Under the pieces are notes generated by a model, which did not search any database, was not told the DNA's origin, and worked only from the letters and a program-made list of their open reading frames with translations. A program made the translations under genes and the position numbers. From the NCBI RefSeq assembly GCF_027943255.1, contig NC_072893.1, positions 9,920,001 to 9,984,000 on the forward strand: a stretch of DNA of 64,000 nt. Direction: 5' to 3'. Below, piece after piece: positions 43,691 through 55,429 of this stretch. Origin of the DNA: Anastrepha obliqua (taxonomy: Eukaryota > Arthropoda > Insecta > Diptera > Tephritidae). The stretch's first letter is position 1. The number at the start of each line of letters is the position of its first letter.

Positions 43691-43744
43691 ATCAAGGTAA
43701 GCGTAAGTCTCCGAAAGAATTTCCCACACGCCCATAGTTTCACT

Positions 43745-43863
43745 TTCAGTTCAGAGAGTAGCAATTCAAACTCAGAGAGTTATAACTAACACTCAGAGAG
43801 TTACAATTAAAGCTCGGGATTTCTATTTTAAAGTCAGAATTTCCATTTTAAGTAAAGAAATTT
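43745..43863. repeat. Short imperfect direct repeats
   Basis: CTCAGAGAGTTAYAA-like units of about 25-30 bp occur three to four times and grade into AAGTCAGAATTTCCATTTTA-like units. Similar units continue at 44600-44800, on the other side of the LINE insertion, so the insertion split one repeat tract. Confidence 0.5.
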
Positions 43864-43878
43864 AAAATTTAAGCTCAG

Positions 43879-44584
43879 TATAGGTAGTTCTCATGCGAGG
43901 CTTTGAATATCTTTTCACTGGGGGGGAGTTTTAAGTCGGGGGTCTCAAACCCAGCCCACAACCAGCTATCCTGGGATGCTTCGCCTTCTTACGTTGGCTC
44001 ACTCCCGAACGGATGCTCCGAAGCTACCCAGAGGATACTTGGGCTAATCCCGGAAGTTGTGAGCTGCTTGAACCATATGTAAAAGAATCGTCCTTGCGTG
44101 GACTTCTACATATGGAACCATCCTCCTCATATCGAACATGAGTAGTAAAGTCCTCTCTCGACGAACAAAACTAACACTCTACAAGGCTCTCATCATGCCC
44201 GTCCTAACATATGACGCAGAAACGTGGACGATGACAACATCCGATGCACGTTGGCAACGGCGAATATCGCAGTCGACGGAACAATGAGCTGTATGAGCTT
44301 TACGACTACATAGACAGAGAGCAGCGAATAAAGATCCAGCGGCTACGTTGGCTGGATCATGTCGTCCGAATAGATACAAACGCTCCTGCTCTGAAAGTAT
44401 TCGATGCGGTACCAGCTGGTGGTAGCAGAGGAAGAGGAAGACCTCCTCTACGTTGGAAAGATCAAGTGGAAAAGGACTTGTGTCCAATTGGCGGCGGTTA
44501 GCACGAGAAAGAAACGACTGGCTCACTTTGCTAAAGTCGAAAAAAATCGCGTAAGCGGTTATCCCACCAATTAAGAAGAAGGAG
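43879..44584 (+). mobile_element. LINE C insertion with 15-bp target duplication
   Basis: The perfect direct repeat AAAATTTAAGCTCAG lies at 43864-43878 and 44585-44599. The plus strand codes for the C-terminal part LYKALIMPVLTYDAETW-type sequence (near 44190), NNELYELYDYIDREQRIKI, LRWLDHVVRIDTNAPALKVF and GRGRPPLRWKDQVEKD, then an AAGAAGAAGG tail. It is 5'-truncated; a frameshift separates two halves. A second copy is at 51805-52270. Confidence 0.75.
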
Positions 44585-44599
44585 AAAATTTAAGCTCAG

Positions 44600-47137
44600 A
44601 AAATTGTTTATACTTTGCATTCAATCGGAATACATTTATCAAATTTGTACTTGATTCATTTTATTTATTTTCACGTAATGAAACAGCAAATGTTTATATG
44701 AAATTTGAAGTTTCCAAATCGTTGACTGAATATAAAATTTTCTGAATTTTAAATGAAAACTTCTGAATTTAAACTGGAAATTCTAAATTAAAACTACTTT
44801 CTGAAAAATTGTAGTGCATTTTTTTTTTCTCTTAAAAAATGCGTTATTATTTGGAAGCTACTGAAAACATGGCCATCATAGCCACGTGAATATTTGTGCG
44901 TGATTGGCGTTCGGTTGGTCGCACCCTCGAAGCCCACTGTGGGAATCGAACACCAAATGAGAAAAATATCGCAGGTAAAGCCAAACCTACTATTGAGTTT
45001 TTGCTATGAAAAAAGTTCTCATAAAAACTAGCTGACATTTAGAAACTGTGAGTAAAAAATTTAGTATTTGGCATAAGAAAAATTTAAAAATTGTGGGATT
45101 AAAAAAACACAGCAAAACATCTGCTAAAAAATTCTTAACAGTGATTTTTTTGTTTTTTTTTTTTAATTTTTTTTATTTTATGACTAAAGTAGGTGTATGT
45201 GGCCTTAGTGCCAGTCAGAAACAGCGAAGCAGATAATTTTGTTTTTATTGCACTTACGTTTTTGTTTTATCCACAGCTGAAGATTCAACACATTTTTCTA
45301 CAGCTTAATGCAAATAAATAGAAATTTCTATATACATACATACATATATGTTCACACGCTGACACGCACACATAGACACCGACGCAGACACATTTATTTT
45401 TAAGCAGCAGCAAATCCGGTCATCCTTGATTTGGTTGAGTTTTTACGCCTCCACAGTTGACTGCATGCGCCAAACAACGCTACAAAGATGTGTCAGTGAG
45501 GCACAAAAAAAAAAATAAAACAAAAAACAATGTGAAGCTGCAAAGGCCTAATTTCGGAAATTAAAAAAAAAAAACAGAATATAAAATTATTTTATATTGA
45601 TTACTGAATTTAAGTGCATACGTACATACACACTTATGTACACATGGACGCACTTAAGTAACACTTGTAAATGAGCTTAATGCCATTTAACAAAAAATGA
45701 AATGCTTGGCAGAGCCCGTTTGGCGACCTTCAATTAAATTGAAAATTATGTCGAATTTTGTGTTGTTTTTGTGCTTGTTGTGCCCCCATGGCATAATTCG
45801 CACTTGAAGTTTACACCTTCAACAAAGCCGAAAGACAGTTAGTTATTTGCGTGTGTGAAAATTGCTGTCAAACTAATACGCTTCCATTTCTACACACACC
45901 CACACACACACTCATGCAAATGTCCCATGCACATGTGCCCCATTTTGGCTTGACTTTATTTTGCTGACGGTTGCTGGAACTGATTGGCTGGTGTCCGTGT
46001 TGGCGGCAGTTTTTAGTGTTTACAGCGACGGTGTCTGATAACCGCACATTTTTCTGCTATTTTCGAATGTTCGCATTTGAGGTTTCTTTGTTCTCATTTT
46101 TAATTTTTTTCTTCCACTATATTTGGGTAATTTTTGTTTTGTTTTTTATAAACAAAGTTATGTTTATTTTTTTCGTAGCGTTTCATAACAGTACACACAA
46201 ATAGTTGCTGCTTCCCCATTAGGTAACAGTTTTTCTGCCACTTTTATTTTATTCGCTTCGCTTCGCTATTTTGCGCTTTTGCAATTTCGCGCACTTGCAA
46301 CTCGACAATCGAAATGCCATTGTTATATTCAATTTACTGTTATATTGAATATCTGCAAATGATTTCGCATCGAATGGCATTGTTGGCGCGCGAATTGATC
46401 GAATTTAAAATTTATTCTCACTTTACATTGCACGCCAACTCAAAGCCATGAAAATCAATCTACGGGAATGGGAATGGATGCAGTCACTTTGATTGGCTTC
46501 GATATGCTACCATTGCGTACATACATACATATGTGCCTAGAAGGCAGCACAATATAGGGGCTTATTGTTTCGCTACAGATAGTCATTGTTGTATTTGTTG
46601 TTGCCGCTGCTGTTGCAACTCATTCGCTCAGCAGCAATAGGCAATTTGCCTCGTTTCCTTGATTGCATACAGACGCGCACATGAATTGTTGCTGGCTCAA
46701 CACACAATCTGCACTTTTTGATGTTGACGTTGATGCTGCTGCTGCTGCTGCTGGTGGCTTTTGCCTTCACATTGTCTATTTGTTGGCTTCCAAGTGGGCT
46801 CATTTTCAGACAAAAGCGAACACAGTGGTTGTCCAAAAAGTTGTGAGGTACAATCGACTTAACTTCAGAAGTCATATACAGAATAGCTGATGGGTTTTGC
46901 AATATTAAAAAAGTCAAATAACTATTTTTGTAACTCTTATAATTTAATAATTTTTTCATTTCCAATCTAAAATTGATTTTTAAAAGTAGTAGAATTTAAT
47001 TAAATTAAAATAATCTATTACGAAATTGTTCATTACAGCCTGCAGTAATGAACGGCTCAATTAGTGATCAAATCGATTGTATTAAATCATTCAAATTTAC
47101 TGGTTTCCTTTTGAAAATTCCCTGTTTGTAATAATGT
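44600..47137. other. Non-coding spacer
   Basis: A-rich and T-rich runs, CA-rich microsatellites (45340-45390, 45893-45912), and a GCT run at 46734-46753. Open frames on both strands at 46573-46965 result from this low-complexity sequence. No gene is supported. Confidence 0.4.
46734..46753. repeat. GCT trinucleotide microsatellite
   Basis: About six to seven uninterrupted GCT units. No coding exon around it could be supported. Confidence 0.75.
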
Positions 47138-47283
47138 TCCAAGAAAAAAATCAGAGACAATCAGTTTTGAAGACCGAGGGTGTATTCGCTAGACAGACAT
47201 TAAAGATATAATAGACTGGTATTAGACGACCTTCATCGGGAGTCTCTTACTAAACTCTTACTCTTACTTTCCTTACACTTTTG
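47138..47283 (+). mobile_element. Jockey-like LINE A piece, left duplicate
   Basis: AAGAAAAAAATCAGA followed by about 110 bp with CGCTAGACAGACATTAAAGA and CATCGGGAGTCTCTTACT. The same order recurs at 48054-48170, on the other side of the inserted R1-type LINE. Confidence 0.5.
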
Positions 47284-47294
47284 TGAACTTCCTA

Positions 47295-48037
47295 GGTAGG
47301 TAGATAGGTAGGTAGGGTGGTTGTCATAAAGACACACTTAGACCTTTCGCAGGTCCATTGTGATACCACTGGAGCTTATCCTTACTCTACGTGTTCCTTT
47401 TCAAACCATCGGGTAGCTTTAATAAACGAGCAGAGCTTAGTTAGTTTTAGATGGGCTATGTCCGCTACATCGGCTAAAAATGCTGTATCAAGAGTGCGCA
47501 ACCTCTTCATAGCTAAGCTTTCACACTCACATAAAATGTGTCTGACTGTTTCCTCTTCTTCTGTATTAAGAGAGCTTCTATAGAAACTGAAGTACGGGAG
47601 TCCTAACCTTCTAGCGTGGCTGCCACCATACTAATATGCCGTATATTAGGATTGGTCTGACAATTGCTGTGTAAAGCCAATATTCGATAGATGGGGACAG
47701 ACCCCAACTTAGTCCTATCAGCTGTTTACAAGAGTGTAGTGCTATTGTCGCCTTTTTTACTCTATCTTCGACATTTGCCTTCCAAGTTAGTTTTCGGTCT
47801 AGTATTAGACCTAAGTAGCGGGCCTCATCACTAAATGACAGTGCCGTTCCACCTAGAGTCGGGGGAGCTATATTTGGAATTTTATGTTTCCTGGTAAATA
47901 GGATGAGTTCAGTTTTATTGGGGTTGACGCTTAGCCCATTTGCTTTTGACCAGTTTTCAACCATGTTTAGTAAATCTTGCATGACTTCTCTAAGTGTATT
48001 GGGAAATTTCCCTCTTACTTAACTTCCTTACTCTTAC
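47295..48037 (-). mobile_element. R1/I-type LINE insertion with 11-bp target duplication
   Basis: The direct repeat TGAACTTCCTA flanks it (47284-47294, 48038-48048). The minus strand codes for MVENWSKANGLSVNPNKTEL, EARYLGLILDRKLTWKANVE and LSWGLSPSIEYWLYTAIVRP (C-terminal RT/thumb), then a broken C-terminus. It ends in a CCTACCTATCTACC tail (47294-47317 on plus: GGTA repeats). It is 5'-truncated, with the RT block otherwise open for over 120 codons. Confidence 0.7.
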
Positions 48038-48048
48038 TGAACTTCCTA

Positions 48049-48984
48049 ACACCGCAAGAAAAAAATCAGATCTGGAGATCGAGCGTGGATTTGGTAGACA
48101 GACCTTAAAGATTTAATAGACTGACCTTAAAGGACATTCATCGGGAGTCTCTTGCCACCTTAATAAACTCCCAACTCCCGAATGCCCTCATCGGAGTCCA
48201 AACACTAACCATTTTACAAGAAGATCTTCAACTGTCTCGTGAGATCCGCGTTATCTTGCCCCATTTAAGTTCAAGATATTGTAAGAGCTTAAACTCTTAC
48301 TTGTCCAGAACCGACCCTGATATGGTAATGGTTGTACGGGTTGGGCTAAGGCCTTTATGCACTGCGACCAGATTGGTCTATTGTGTGCCCCTAATTATGA
48401 TACTTAATTATAATTATTTAATATACCGTGAAATCTAATCAGCTCCTTAGGAGGGAGCAATTGTAGGTCTTCCTCCTCTAGTAAGGACGAGCCCAGGATT
48501 CTGTGTCTCCTGTGGCCCAATGCCTCACAGTTGCTGATTAGGCGTTCCATAGACTCTTCTTCATCACAGCAGAACCTGCATGATCTTATACTAGATAATC
48601 CTATTGTGTTAAAGTGCTTATTACAGGCAAAGTGACCTGTAAGTGCTTCACAGAGTAATATGAGGCCCTTTTTATCTGGGGTATTGAAGTTCAAAAATTT
48701 TTATAGTGATTAAGGCCGCTTGTGCCATTCCAGTGCTCCATGATTTTAGTTTTGATGGGGTTGCCCCAATTAATAGCCCTTTTGCCCCTTTTTTGGCATA
48801 AAAGTCTGCCTTCTCGTTTTCTTCCCGATATACTCAAAATATGCCCGGCATGTGAAGGTACACCTCACGGCACTAACCACTTATTCACTTGCCCCCCTTG
48901 AACCCACTCACCTAACACCCCTCTCCTTTAGAACCAAGAAGTCGAAGCAGCAGGCTTCCTGTGCCTATCGTAAATAAATAAATA
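48049..48984 (+). mobile_element. Jockey-like LINE A copy interrupted by another LINE
   Basis: Plus strand: PNALIGVQ-like segment (48180), LQLSREIRVILPHLSSRY, LNSYLSRTDPD (to 48322), [insertion], then ICPACEGTPHGTNHLFTCPP (48840-48900) and a 3' end. The two halves are collinear when 48323-48835 is taken out. Confidence 0.65.
48323..48835 (-). mobile_element. I-type LINE 3' fragment nested in LINE A
   Basis: The minus strand reads GLILLCEALTGHFACNKHFN, CRFCCDEEESMERLISNCEA and EEEDLQLLPPKELIRFHGIL, matching the C-terminal region of the copy at 20970-22780. It ends near 48323 in CATTACCA. The host LINE resumes with GATA on both sides, a possible short target duplication. Confidence 0.65.
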
Positions 48985-49162
48985 ACAGGTGGCGCAAAAT
49001 TAACCATTCAACTTTATACTAAAAAAAAAATTTATTTTGAATGACGGAAATCTTTATTTCGAACCTTACGTGCTCCATTGCTTGTCTGTTTGTGATTGCC
49101 GTAGGACGATATTTGCAAATATTATAAATCTTTCTATAATTGAATAATTTTGCGCCACCTGT
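48985..49162. mobile_element. 178-bp MITE, AGGTGGCGCAAAATTA family
   Basis: TA at 48983-48984 and 49163-49164. Inverted ends ACAGGTGGCGCAAAATTA at left and its complement at right. No coding capacity. The TA target suggests Tc1/mariner origin. A solo end is at 40048. Confidence 0.75.
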
Positions 49163-49334
49163 TAAAGGCGAATTGATTTCGTAAGTTATTTTAGGCGCCT
49201 TATTTCTGACAGCCCGCCGTTTCGTCTACCAGCTGTTCATCAGGGCTCAGGGATTGACAGCAGAGGCTGACAAGTACTTAAATGAGTTCCTGAGAGAATT
49301 TCGCATCTGCGGTTAAGACGGCAGCGAAGTGACA

Positions 49335-49467
49335 TGAGCAATGGCTGCGTTGATTTTTTTCCTGTATCACAAATACAACCTCACTCTCACTCACTCGGAG
49401 TGGGTTTACGAAGAAACTGAGATTGTGTTCGATACATACGAAAAAAATCAACACAGCCATTGCTTAT
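49335..49467. repeat. Long inverted repeat (hairpin)
   Basis: Arms AGCAATGGCTGCGTTGATTT... (49335-49368) and its near complement (49431-49467) pair over about 34 bp with few mismatches around a loop of about 62 bp. No target duplication was recognised. Confidence 0.6.
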
Positions 49468-49734
49468 GCTACTCCATTGTCGTCGGAACAACGAATGATT
49501 AAACGAGTGTGTGAATACATGTGAAATGAGGGGGCACAATTCTACTGCAGAGACCCCTGTGATGTGGTAACTAAAGTTACGCGCTCAGTTTCGTTTTTCA
49601 CCATAGCTGAAGGCCAAACCTGGTAAGCTATCATTCTTAGTCACATCCCATGTAACGTCAGCAAATCAGCTGATTCTTACATTTTCGCTGACGACGCCGA
49701 CGATGGCTGATTTACGTTCGTAATTGGCCGCATC

Positions 49735-50330
49735 ACGCTACTGATGAACTTCACCTGATGTGTGATATTTCAACTCGCTATATTTGCAGGTGAGAAAAAC
49801 TGAGAGCCCAGATGTTGAAATCTTTGCCAGACGAGGGCAGAACAGCCGAGAAGTAGGTGTTGAGATGATTGCACCTCGTCCTCAAGACAGCTTCTGCAAA
49901 ACGGACTTGAGGCAATCCCAAGTCTCACCACATGGACACCTAACGGACAATGTCCGGTAAGGATACCCACCAAATTCGAGAGCTGGGGCTTTGTTAGCCT
50001 TAGGAGTTCCCTCGAGCGTCCTCGATCTACCCGTGGCCAGAAGGATCTCGCGACCTTGCACGTTTGCGCACTAGCCCAGCGCTCGCTGAGTTGACTCGAG
50101 GCCCATCTTTCCAGGAGTAGACCACAGGTTCTTAAGGCAGCCCCAATCCTGTCATTTCGCGACGAAACCGTCTCCAAAGTTTCCTGTCTAGCCAGCCCAT
50201 CAGCCCAGCAGTTTCCCTCTATGCTGCTGTGGCCGCGAACCCAAATGAGCCTAATATCGAAGTATTCCGATGCAATCGAGAGAGAATCCAGACATTCCCC
50301 GACCAATATCGAACGCCCAAGACCAGCATG
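49735..50330 (-). mobile_element. LINE B copy with open RNase H/C-terminal frame
   Basis: A minus frame of 178 codons: DIRLIWVRGHSSIEGNCWAD (RNase H end), KVARSFWPRVDRGRSRELLR, NLVGILTGHCPLGVHVVRLG and CRSCLEDEVQSSQHLLLGC. The last zinc residue region is close to that of the copy at 2390-3010. The RT and the start of RNase H are missing. Confidence 0.65.
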
Positions 50331-51804
50331 ATTTGACTTTTATGAAAAATTGCATTGCTTCTGGCCGAGATTGCAACCCCAAGGCGGTCTTTGTAATATT
50401 CGATGGAAAGGTTTTCTGGTACATTGCTGATTAGGAAAATATTACGATTGTCTAAATTTGATGCGACTTCAAAACTGATGCCAGTATGCCGCATTTTTCC
50501 CATCATCAACTTTTGCAACTTCAATGTCTCATGCCCCCCCAAGATCTTTGAAGAACCGTAGAAATGATACAAATATTCGCGTATTTCTTATTTATGGCTA
50601 CAATTTCATGCAAGACTACTACAACTGCAGCTGTTGGCTTTTGCTGCCGCTACTCTTTTTGGTTTTTTTTTCCTACTTTGGTTTGGTTGTTATTTATTCA
50701 CATTTATTTCTTGCCGTTGTTGTTGCCTATGTTATTTATGTAGCGCGCGCGTACATTTGCTCGTAAGCTCGTGCAGTAATTCCACAGTCGACAGACATGC
50801 AGAGTGGCGAATAGGCAGACAGACATACACTGCCATTTACGGTAGTGCAATTCCTTTAGTTGCATCAGCACCAAGGCAAAAACAACGCACATTTGTTTAG
50901 ACTCGCAGTATATCTGATGGTATGCCATGCTATGCTATGCTATGCTGTGCTGTGCTGTGCTATGTTAGTATCTTGCATCTACATATTTATTTTATCTTAC
51001 ATCTTACAACGACCGTCCAACAGCTGGCTGTCATAGGCAGGAGCCACCATCATCACAGAGCGGCGACGTCAATTGCATAGCCCAACAACACCAGAAAAGT
51101 GTGCATGTGGCTTAATGCATTTGAAGTTTCTTCTGCCACTCTTACGCGTCTGTAGGTTTTCATCTAATTTGTTTTAACTTTTTGCTCTCTTTGACGATTT
51201 TATGGCTGTTGGTGCTGGCGTACAAATTAACTGCAATTGCCAACCGTTATTTGTGTTGGTGTTTCTTTTGTTTCGTTTTTGTAGTTCTTGCTCCACTAAT
51301 GTCTAACTACTATGTTACACATACATACACGCATAGGCACCATATATACCTATACTTATGAGTGCAAGCACGCCCATATGAGTGCTACCTAGTAATGCTG
51401 GTAATATTGCAAGTTGCTCATTGTTGTTGTTGCTGCCGCTTTTTGTTCCTCATGGTGGCTTTTGTTTATGTTATTAGTGCGAAATCTTGCTTATCGAACC
51501 ATTTGTAGTTTTCATAATTTTTTTTATTCCCATACCGCTTTTTTACTTCCCCGTCCCTATGCTTGAATGCGATTTTTTTCTTACTTTCTTAATTTGCAGG
51601 AACTTGAATCGTTTGACATGCGAAGCAATGCGTCACATAACCTGAAATATTTCTGATACATGCGAATATCACCATTTATATTATGAGCCTTGGCATCCCT
51701 GATCTATGAAACACGGTGAGATGGAGGCAACTTCACGTGCAAAGTCTGGGCTTTATGGCGAATGCGATAGGATGCATTTTCCAAGCTCTCAAAGCTTCTT
51801 GTTT
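50331..51804. other. Non-coding spacer
   Basis: No exon supported. Low-complexity frames at 50524-50900 are not bounded by splice signals. A pentanucleotide tract lies at 50921-50964. Confidence 0.35.
50921..50964. repeat. TATGC/TGTGC pentanucleotide repeat
   Basis: About eight to nine units, TATGC first, then TGTGC. Flanks are ordinary spacer. Confidence 0.75.
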
Positions 51805-52270
51805 ATCTTCTTGATTGGCTCGATAACCATTTAAGCGATTTTGGCCGACTTTAACAAAGCGCGCCAGTCGTTTCTTTCTCGTGATAACCGGCGCCAGTTG
51901 GAAACACCAAGTAAAACACCTTCTCCACCTGATCTTTCCAGCTTAGAGGAGGCCTCTCTTCCTCTTACTTTGCTACCATCAGCTAGTACCGCTTCGAATA
52001 CTTTCAGAGCCGGAGCCTTTGTATCCATTCGGACGACATGACTCAGCCAACTTAGCCACTGGATCTTTCTTTGATGCGCTATGTCTATGTAGTCGTAAAG
52101 CTCAATCAGCTCATCGTTCCATCGCCTGCGATATTCGCCGTTGCTAACGTGCAAAGGTTCAAAAATCTTTCACAGAATCTTTCTCTCAAACAGTCCAAGG
52201 GACGCCTAATCCTATGTTGTAGGCGGGCATGATGAAGCCTTATAGCCTTTTGCTCAAAGCTACTAACGCG
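51805..52270 (-). mobile_element. LINE C copy, C-terminal part
   Basis: The minus strand codes for NGEYRRRWNDELIELYDYID, KIQWLSWLSHVVRMDTKAPA and LKVFEAVLADGSK with a degraded GRxR box, and, upstream in another frame, a KAIRLHHARLQHRI segment that corresponds to the LYKALIMPVLTY block. Same family as 43879-44584. The tail has AAGAAGATAAACAAGAAG. Confidence 0.6.
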
Positions 52271-52394
52271 TAATTAGATATGTGTCCGGCCTGACGTTTG
52301 CTCAATGGAATACATCAAAGTTCATATTCGCCAATTCGGTCCACTTCCGCTCCATAGTCTGCTTCAATTTGTTCAGTAAAATGAATGAATGAAT

Positions 52395-53780
52395 GCAAAT
52401 TTGGTTGGCACTTCGACCTTACGGTCTTATGCGCCCTCTACTGATCACAGTACCTCATCCAAACCTAGCTCTCTTAATAAACCTAAGGTGAAGCTGTGTT
52501 GAGCTGAGTGTATGTGCTTTTCCTGCAGTTTTATCCGGCCGAGATATCTTATCCTTATTCGCGCCATAGCATCAAATTGGAGAAGAATATGTATTGCAGT
52601 TTCTGGGTATTGGCAGAAACGACAACAGTCAGTGTACCACATCCCAAGTCTGTGCACTTGGCTGCGCAATCTACAGTGAGCTGTGAGAATGCCCGTGAGC
52701 ATTCTCAGTTTGTGCTTAGAGAGGATTATGAGTTGCCTGAACCTCTTTTAAACACCAGTAAGAACTTCGCATGGCGTAGCCGCATAATTTGGTTCCAGCT
52801 CACGCGTCTTAGCTTAAGCTCACGTCTTTAACTATTTGCTTCTAAACTTATTCGTGGTGATGTGTTGTCCCATGGTAAGAAATGGCTCGGGCTCTATTAA
52901 TAATCAGGCCGCAGCTTCTCTAGTCAATGTGTCCGTGACTTTATTCACAGGACCTATGTCCTCGTTCACATACACCTATGACCTTGGACCCGTATGAGCC
53001 GAATACGATTGTGCATTCCTGGCTAATTAAGGTTCTCGATGCACTCAAGAGCTAATGACGATTGAACCTCAAAGGATGACGATGCCTTACTATGCCTTGA
53101 GTGCCGTCAGATTGTCGCTCAGATAGCTAATTTTTTTCATTACGGAGGTTTCTGTCGAAGTTGTTCACTACACTTAGACAGATGGCATACGCTTTCTCCT
53201 GGAAGGTGCCAGGAAAACTACACATCGCCACAGATGGCTTCATTTTGTGGCTATAGAATCCTCGTCAAACTCCTAACAGAAGTGCACGCGCCAATTATTT
53301 ATTTATTATATATATAACACTCGTCTGTGCCATCAGGAGTCTTCGAGTCAACTGTATACCCGTGTAGTGTACACTCTCATCATCTAGTTCGATCCTGACT
53401 TTCTTCTCAAATTGAATAACCTTTGTTCCCTTGTATTATGCCTGGATAACTTGGCAAGTGGGAGCTCCAGGCTGAACGATTTCATGCTCTTGGCTGAGTT
53501 CACTTTTAATTTACCAAAACCTTCTCTAGGCATATTAAACATATTGCGCTTGTCTGATTGCGGAATAACTACGTGAAATCGTGTCAGCTCGATCATCAAC
53601 TCCATCGCAGCTCTCGAAAAGGAGGTTCTCTATACCTATGCAAACGCTCCTTATCATATAGTATGTGATCATAAGTCTAATTATCATGATAGGCAACCAT
53701 CTCAGAATTCTTGGGCTGCAGCCCCAGGATTTCCCAGCTACACGTTTGCATACCATGAGAGCCTTAGTTTATTTGGACTA
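52395..53780 (-). mobile_element. LINE D, collinear decayed copy (RT end, RNase H, zinc motif)
   Basis: Minus-strand order from 53780: CKRVAGKSWGCSPRILRWLP (RT thumb, 53700-53750); RNase H with QEKAYAICLSVVNNF and ISYLSDNLTALKA (53120-53220; the SDSQ motif reads SDNL); then LTAHCRLRSQVHRLGM and CCRFCQYPETAIHILL (52540-52700). The three parts keep the right order and spacing over 1.4 kb but frames are broken, so this is an old I-type LINE. Confidence 0.6.
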
Positions 53781-54039
53781 CGTAGAGACCCAACTTGAGT
53801 GTTTGCTTCGATTGTAACAGTTCATTGGGGACGATTTTTGTTCGATCCCACCTAATTCAATATAAAATTGTCTTAGCCGTTTATACGGCATTGGCAATCA
53901 TTTGAGCCGGCTCACTACGATCTTTTTCGGCTGTCGTTGTTCTCGTATGTGACCCATTTTTCAAGGGCTTCAGAAATGGGGCGCCTTTTTTATGTTTCAA
54001 AAAAATAATCGCAGGCGCTAATTCAGTTCAAAAGTTAGT
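53781..54039. other. Spacer
   Basis: No feature recognised. Confidence 0.35.
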
Positions 54040-54414
54040 TTGCGTTATTTCATATGGTATCCCCACATCGAACTACCTCTTGAGGTCAGACTTATGCAAA
54101 TGGTTCCAAATGGTTTTCTAACTAATCTTGAGTGTTCACATCCTTTTGCAAGCTCACTTTCTCAAACACTTGACCAAAAATTGACACCATCTGTTGCTTT
54201 CACTGTTAGGCGCCATATTTCTATTGAACAGAGTGTAAATAAAGAAATTATAAACAAATTCATAGCAAATGAAAAATCTTTGGAACTTCATTGGCGCGTT
54301 CTTCAAACAGTAGTCATACCTGATAAAATTGGCAGAGCTGAGGACGTGCAAATTCTAAGAATTCCAATGCGTGGCCACTTACAACTGGTATACGTAGCTG
54401 ATTTTCAACTCTGA
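54040..54414 (+). other. Unassigned open frame of about 124 codons
   Basis: Opens at a non-ATG codon and reads through ASSLSQTLDQKLTPSVAFTV, SIEQSVNKEIINKFIANEKS and IPMRGHLQLVYVADFQL to a stop. Composition is protein-like and not low-complexity. I recognise no domain and see no clear splice sites; it could be a transposon or retrogene scrap. Confidence 0.25.
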
Positions 54415-55429
54415 TACTTCGGTTTCGTGGTTTTCCCTCACGGTCACCCGGTTAGAAATGCAAACATGATTTTCTTTCACCTGCTAAAAATTTGTGTAAT
54501 AGTAAACACATTTCAACAATAACGAATTGCTTGTAGTAAAAAAGAGATAATTGCAAATGATCATTAAAGCTTCTTACTCTTGACAGCAGCAGCTCACTGA
54601 AGCATAAATGATGAAATGCCTAAATTCCATTAAAAATAAAAAAAGCAAAAGCCAAGCTAAAAGCATTCGTTTAATTTAGCAGGTTGCTCACATCAATGCT
54701 GGCTTCTTTTCTCAATCACTAACTTCTTCTTCTTCTTCTCAATTTACGCACGCGCATGCAATTTACTCGTTCTTAACTTGGTCAACGGTGCTCTATTAGT
54801 CAATTTGAGCGTTTCTTATGTCGGCTATCAAACTTAATCGCTGTGAAACTGACAGATTTGTGTCTTGAACTTTCTTTAACATAAATCTTTCTTTTATTCG
54901 TTGGCTATAAAAATCATTGTATGGAATTTTTTTCTAAACTTGCATTAGCCTCAATACAGCAGCCAGATTTCTCATTCTGAAGTGGGAAGTTGATCAAAAA
55001 CAGAGGAGGAAAAATCGCTTAAAATATAAGTAATTCATTTTTTGGTTTTCCTTTTTTGCCTATTACTCTTTTTTAGGGTATTCCTCAATTGTATTTTCCT
55101 ATTCGCATTTTTTGTAAGTATTCAATGGTAAGATTTTTAAACTTTTTTTTTACATTTAAAAAAAATTTTAAATCGATCGGTTCAAAATTAACGAATTTAT
55201 GAGCGTCCGGTGCTACAGACCGGATTTCTACTGGCTGTCCGATGGCAGAATTATGTTTTAAATTGAAGGTTTCTCCCTCTGAGCGATGAGGACACGGTCG
55301 TAGCTAGGGCACTCGTCCGAGTTTTTTTTTAAATCTTAAAAGCATACCGTTTTTCACCGAATTCTTCACTAATTTAAACATTTGACATTTAACTTCTCTC
55401 AAAATAATTCATATATATACCAGTATATA
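54415..55429. other. AT-rich spacer
   Basis: Poly-T tracts and a CTTCTTCTTCTTCTTC run near 54726. No gene. Confidence 0.4.

Noticed and set aside
46573..46965. Open frames on both strands around the GCT repeat
   Set aside because: They arise from low-complexity sequence, with no splice sites or domain.
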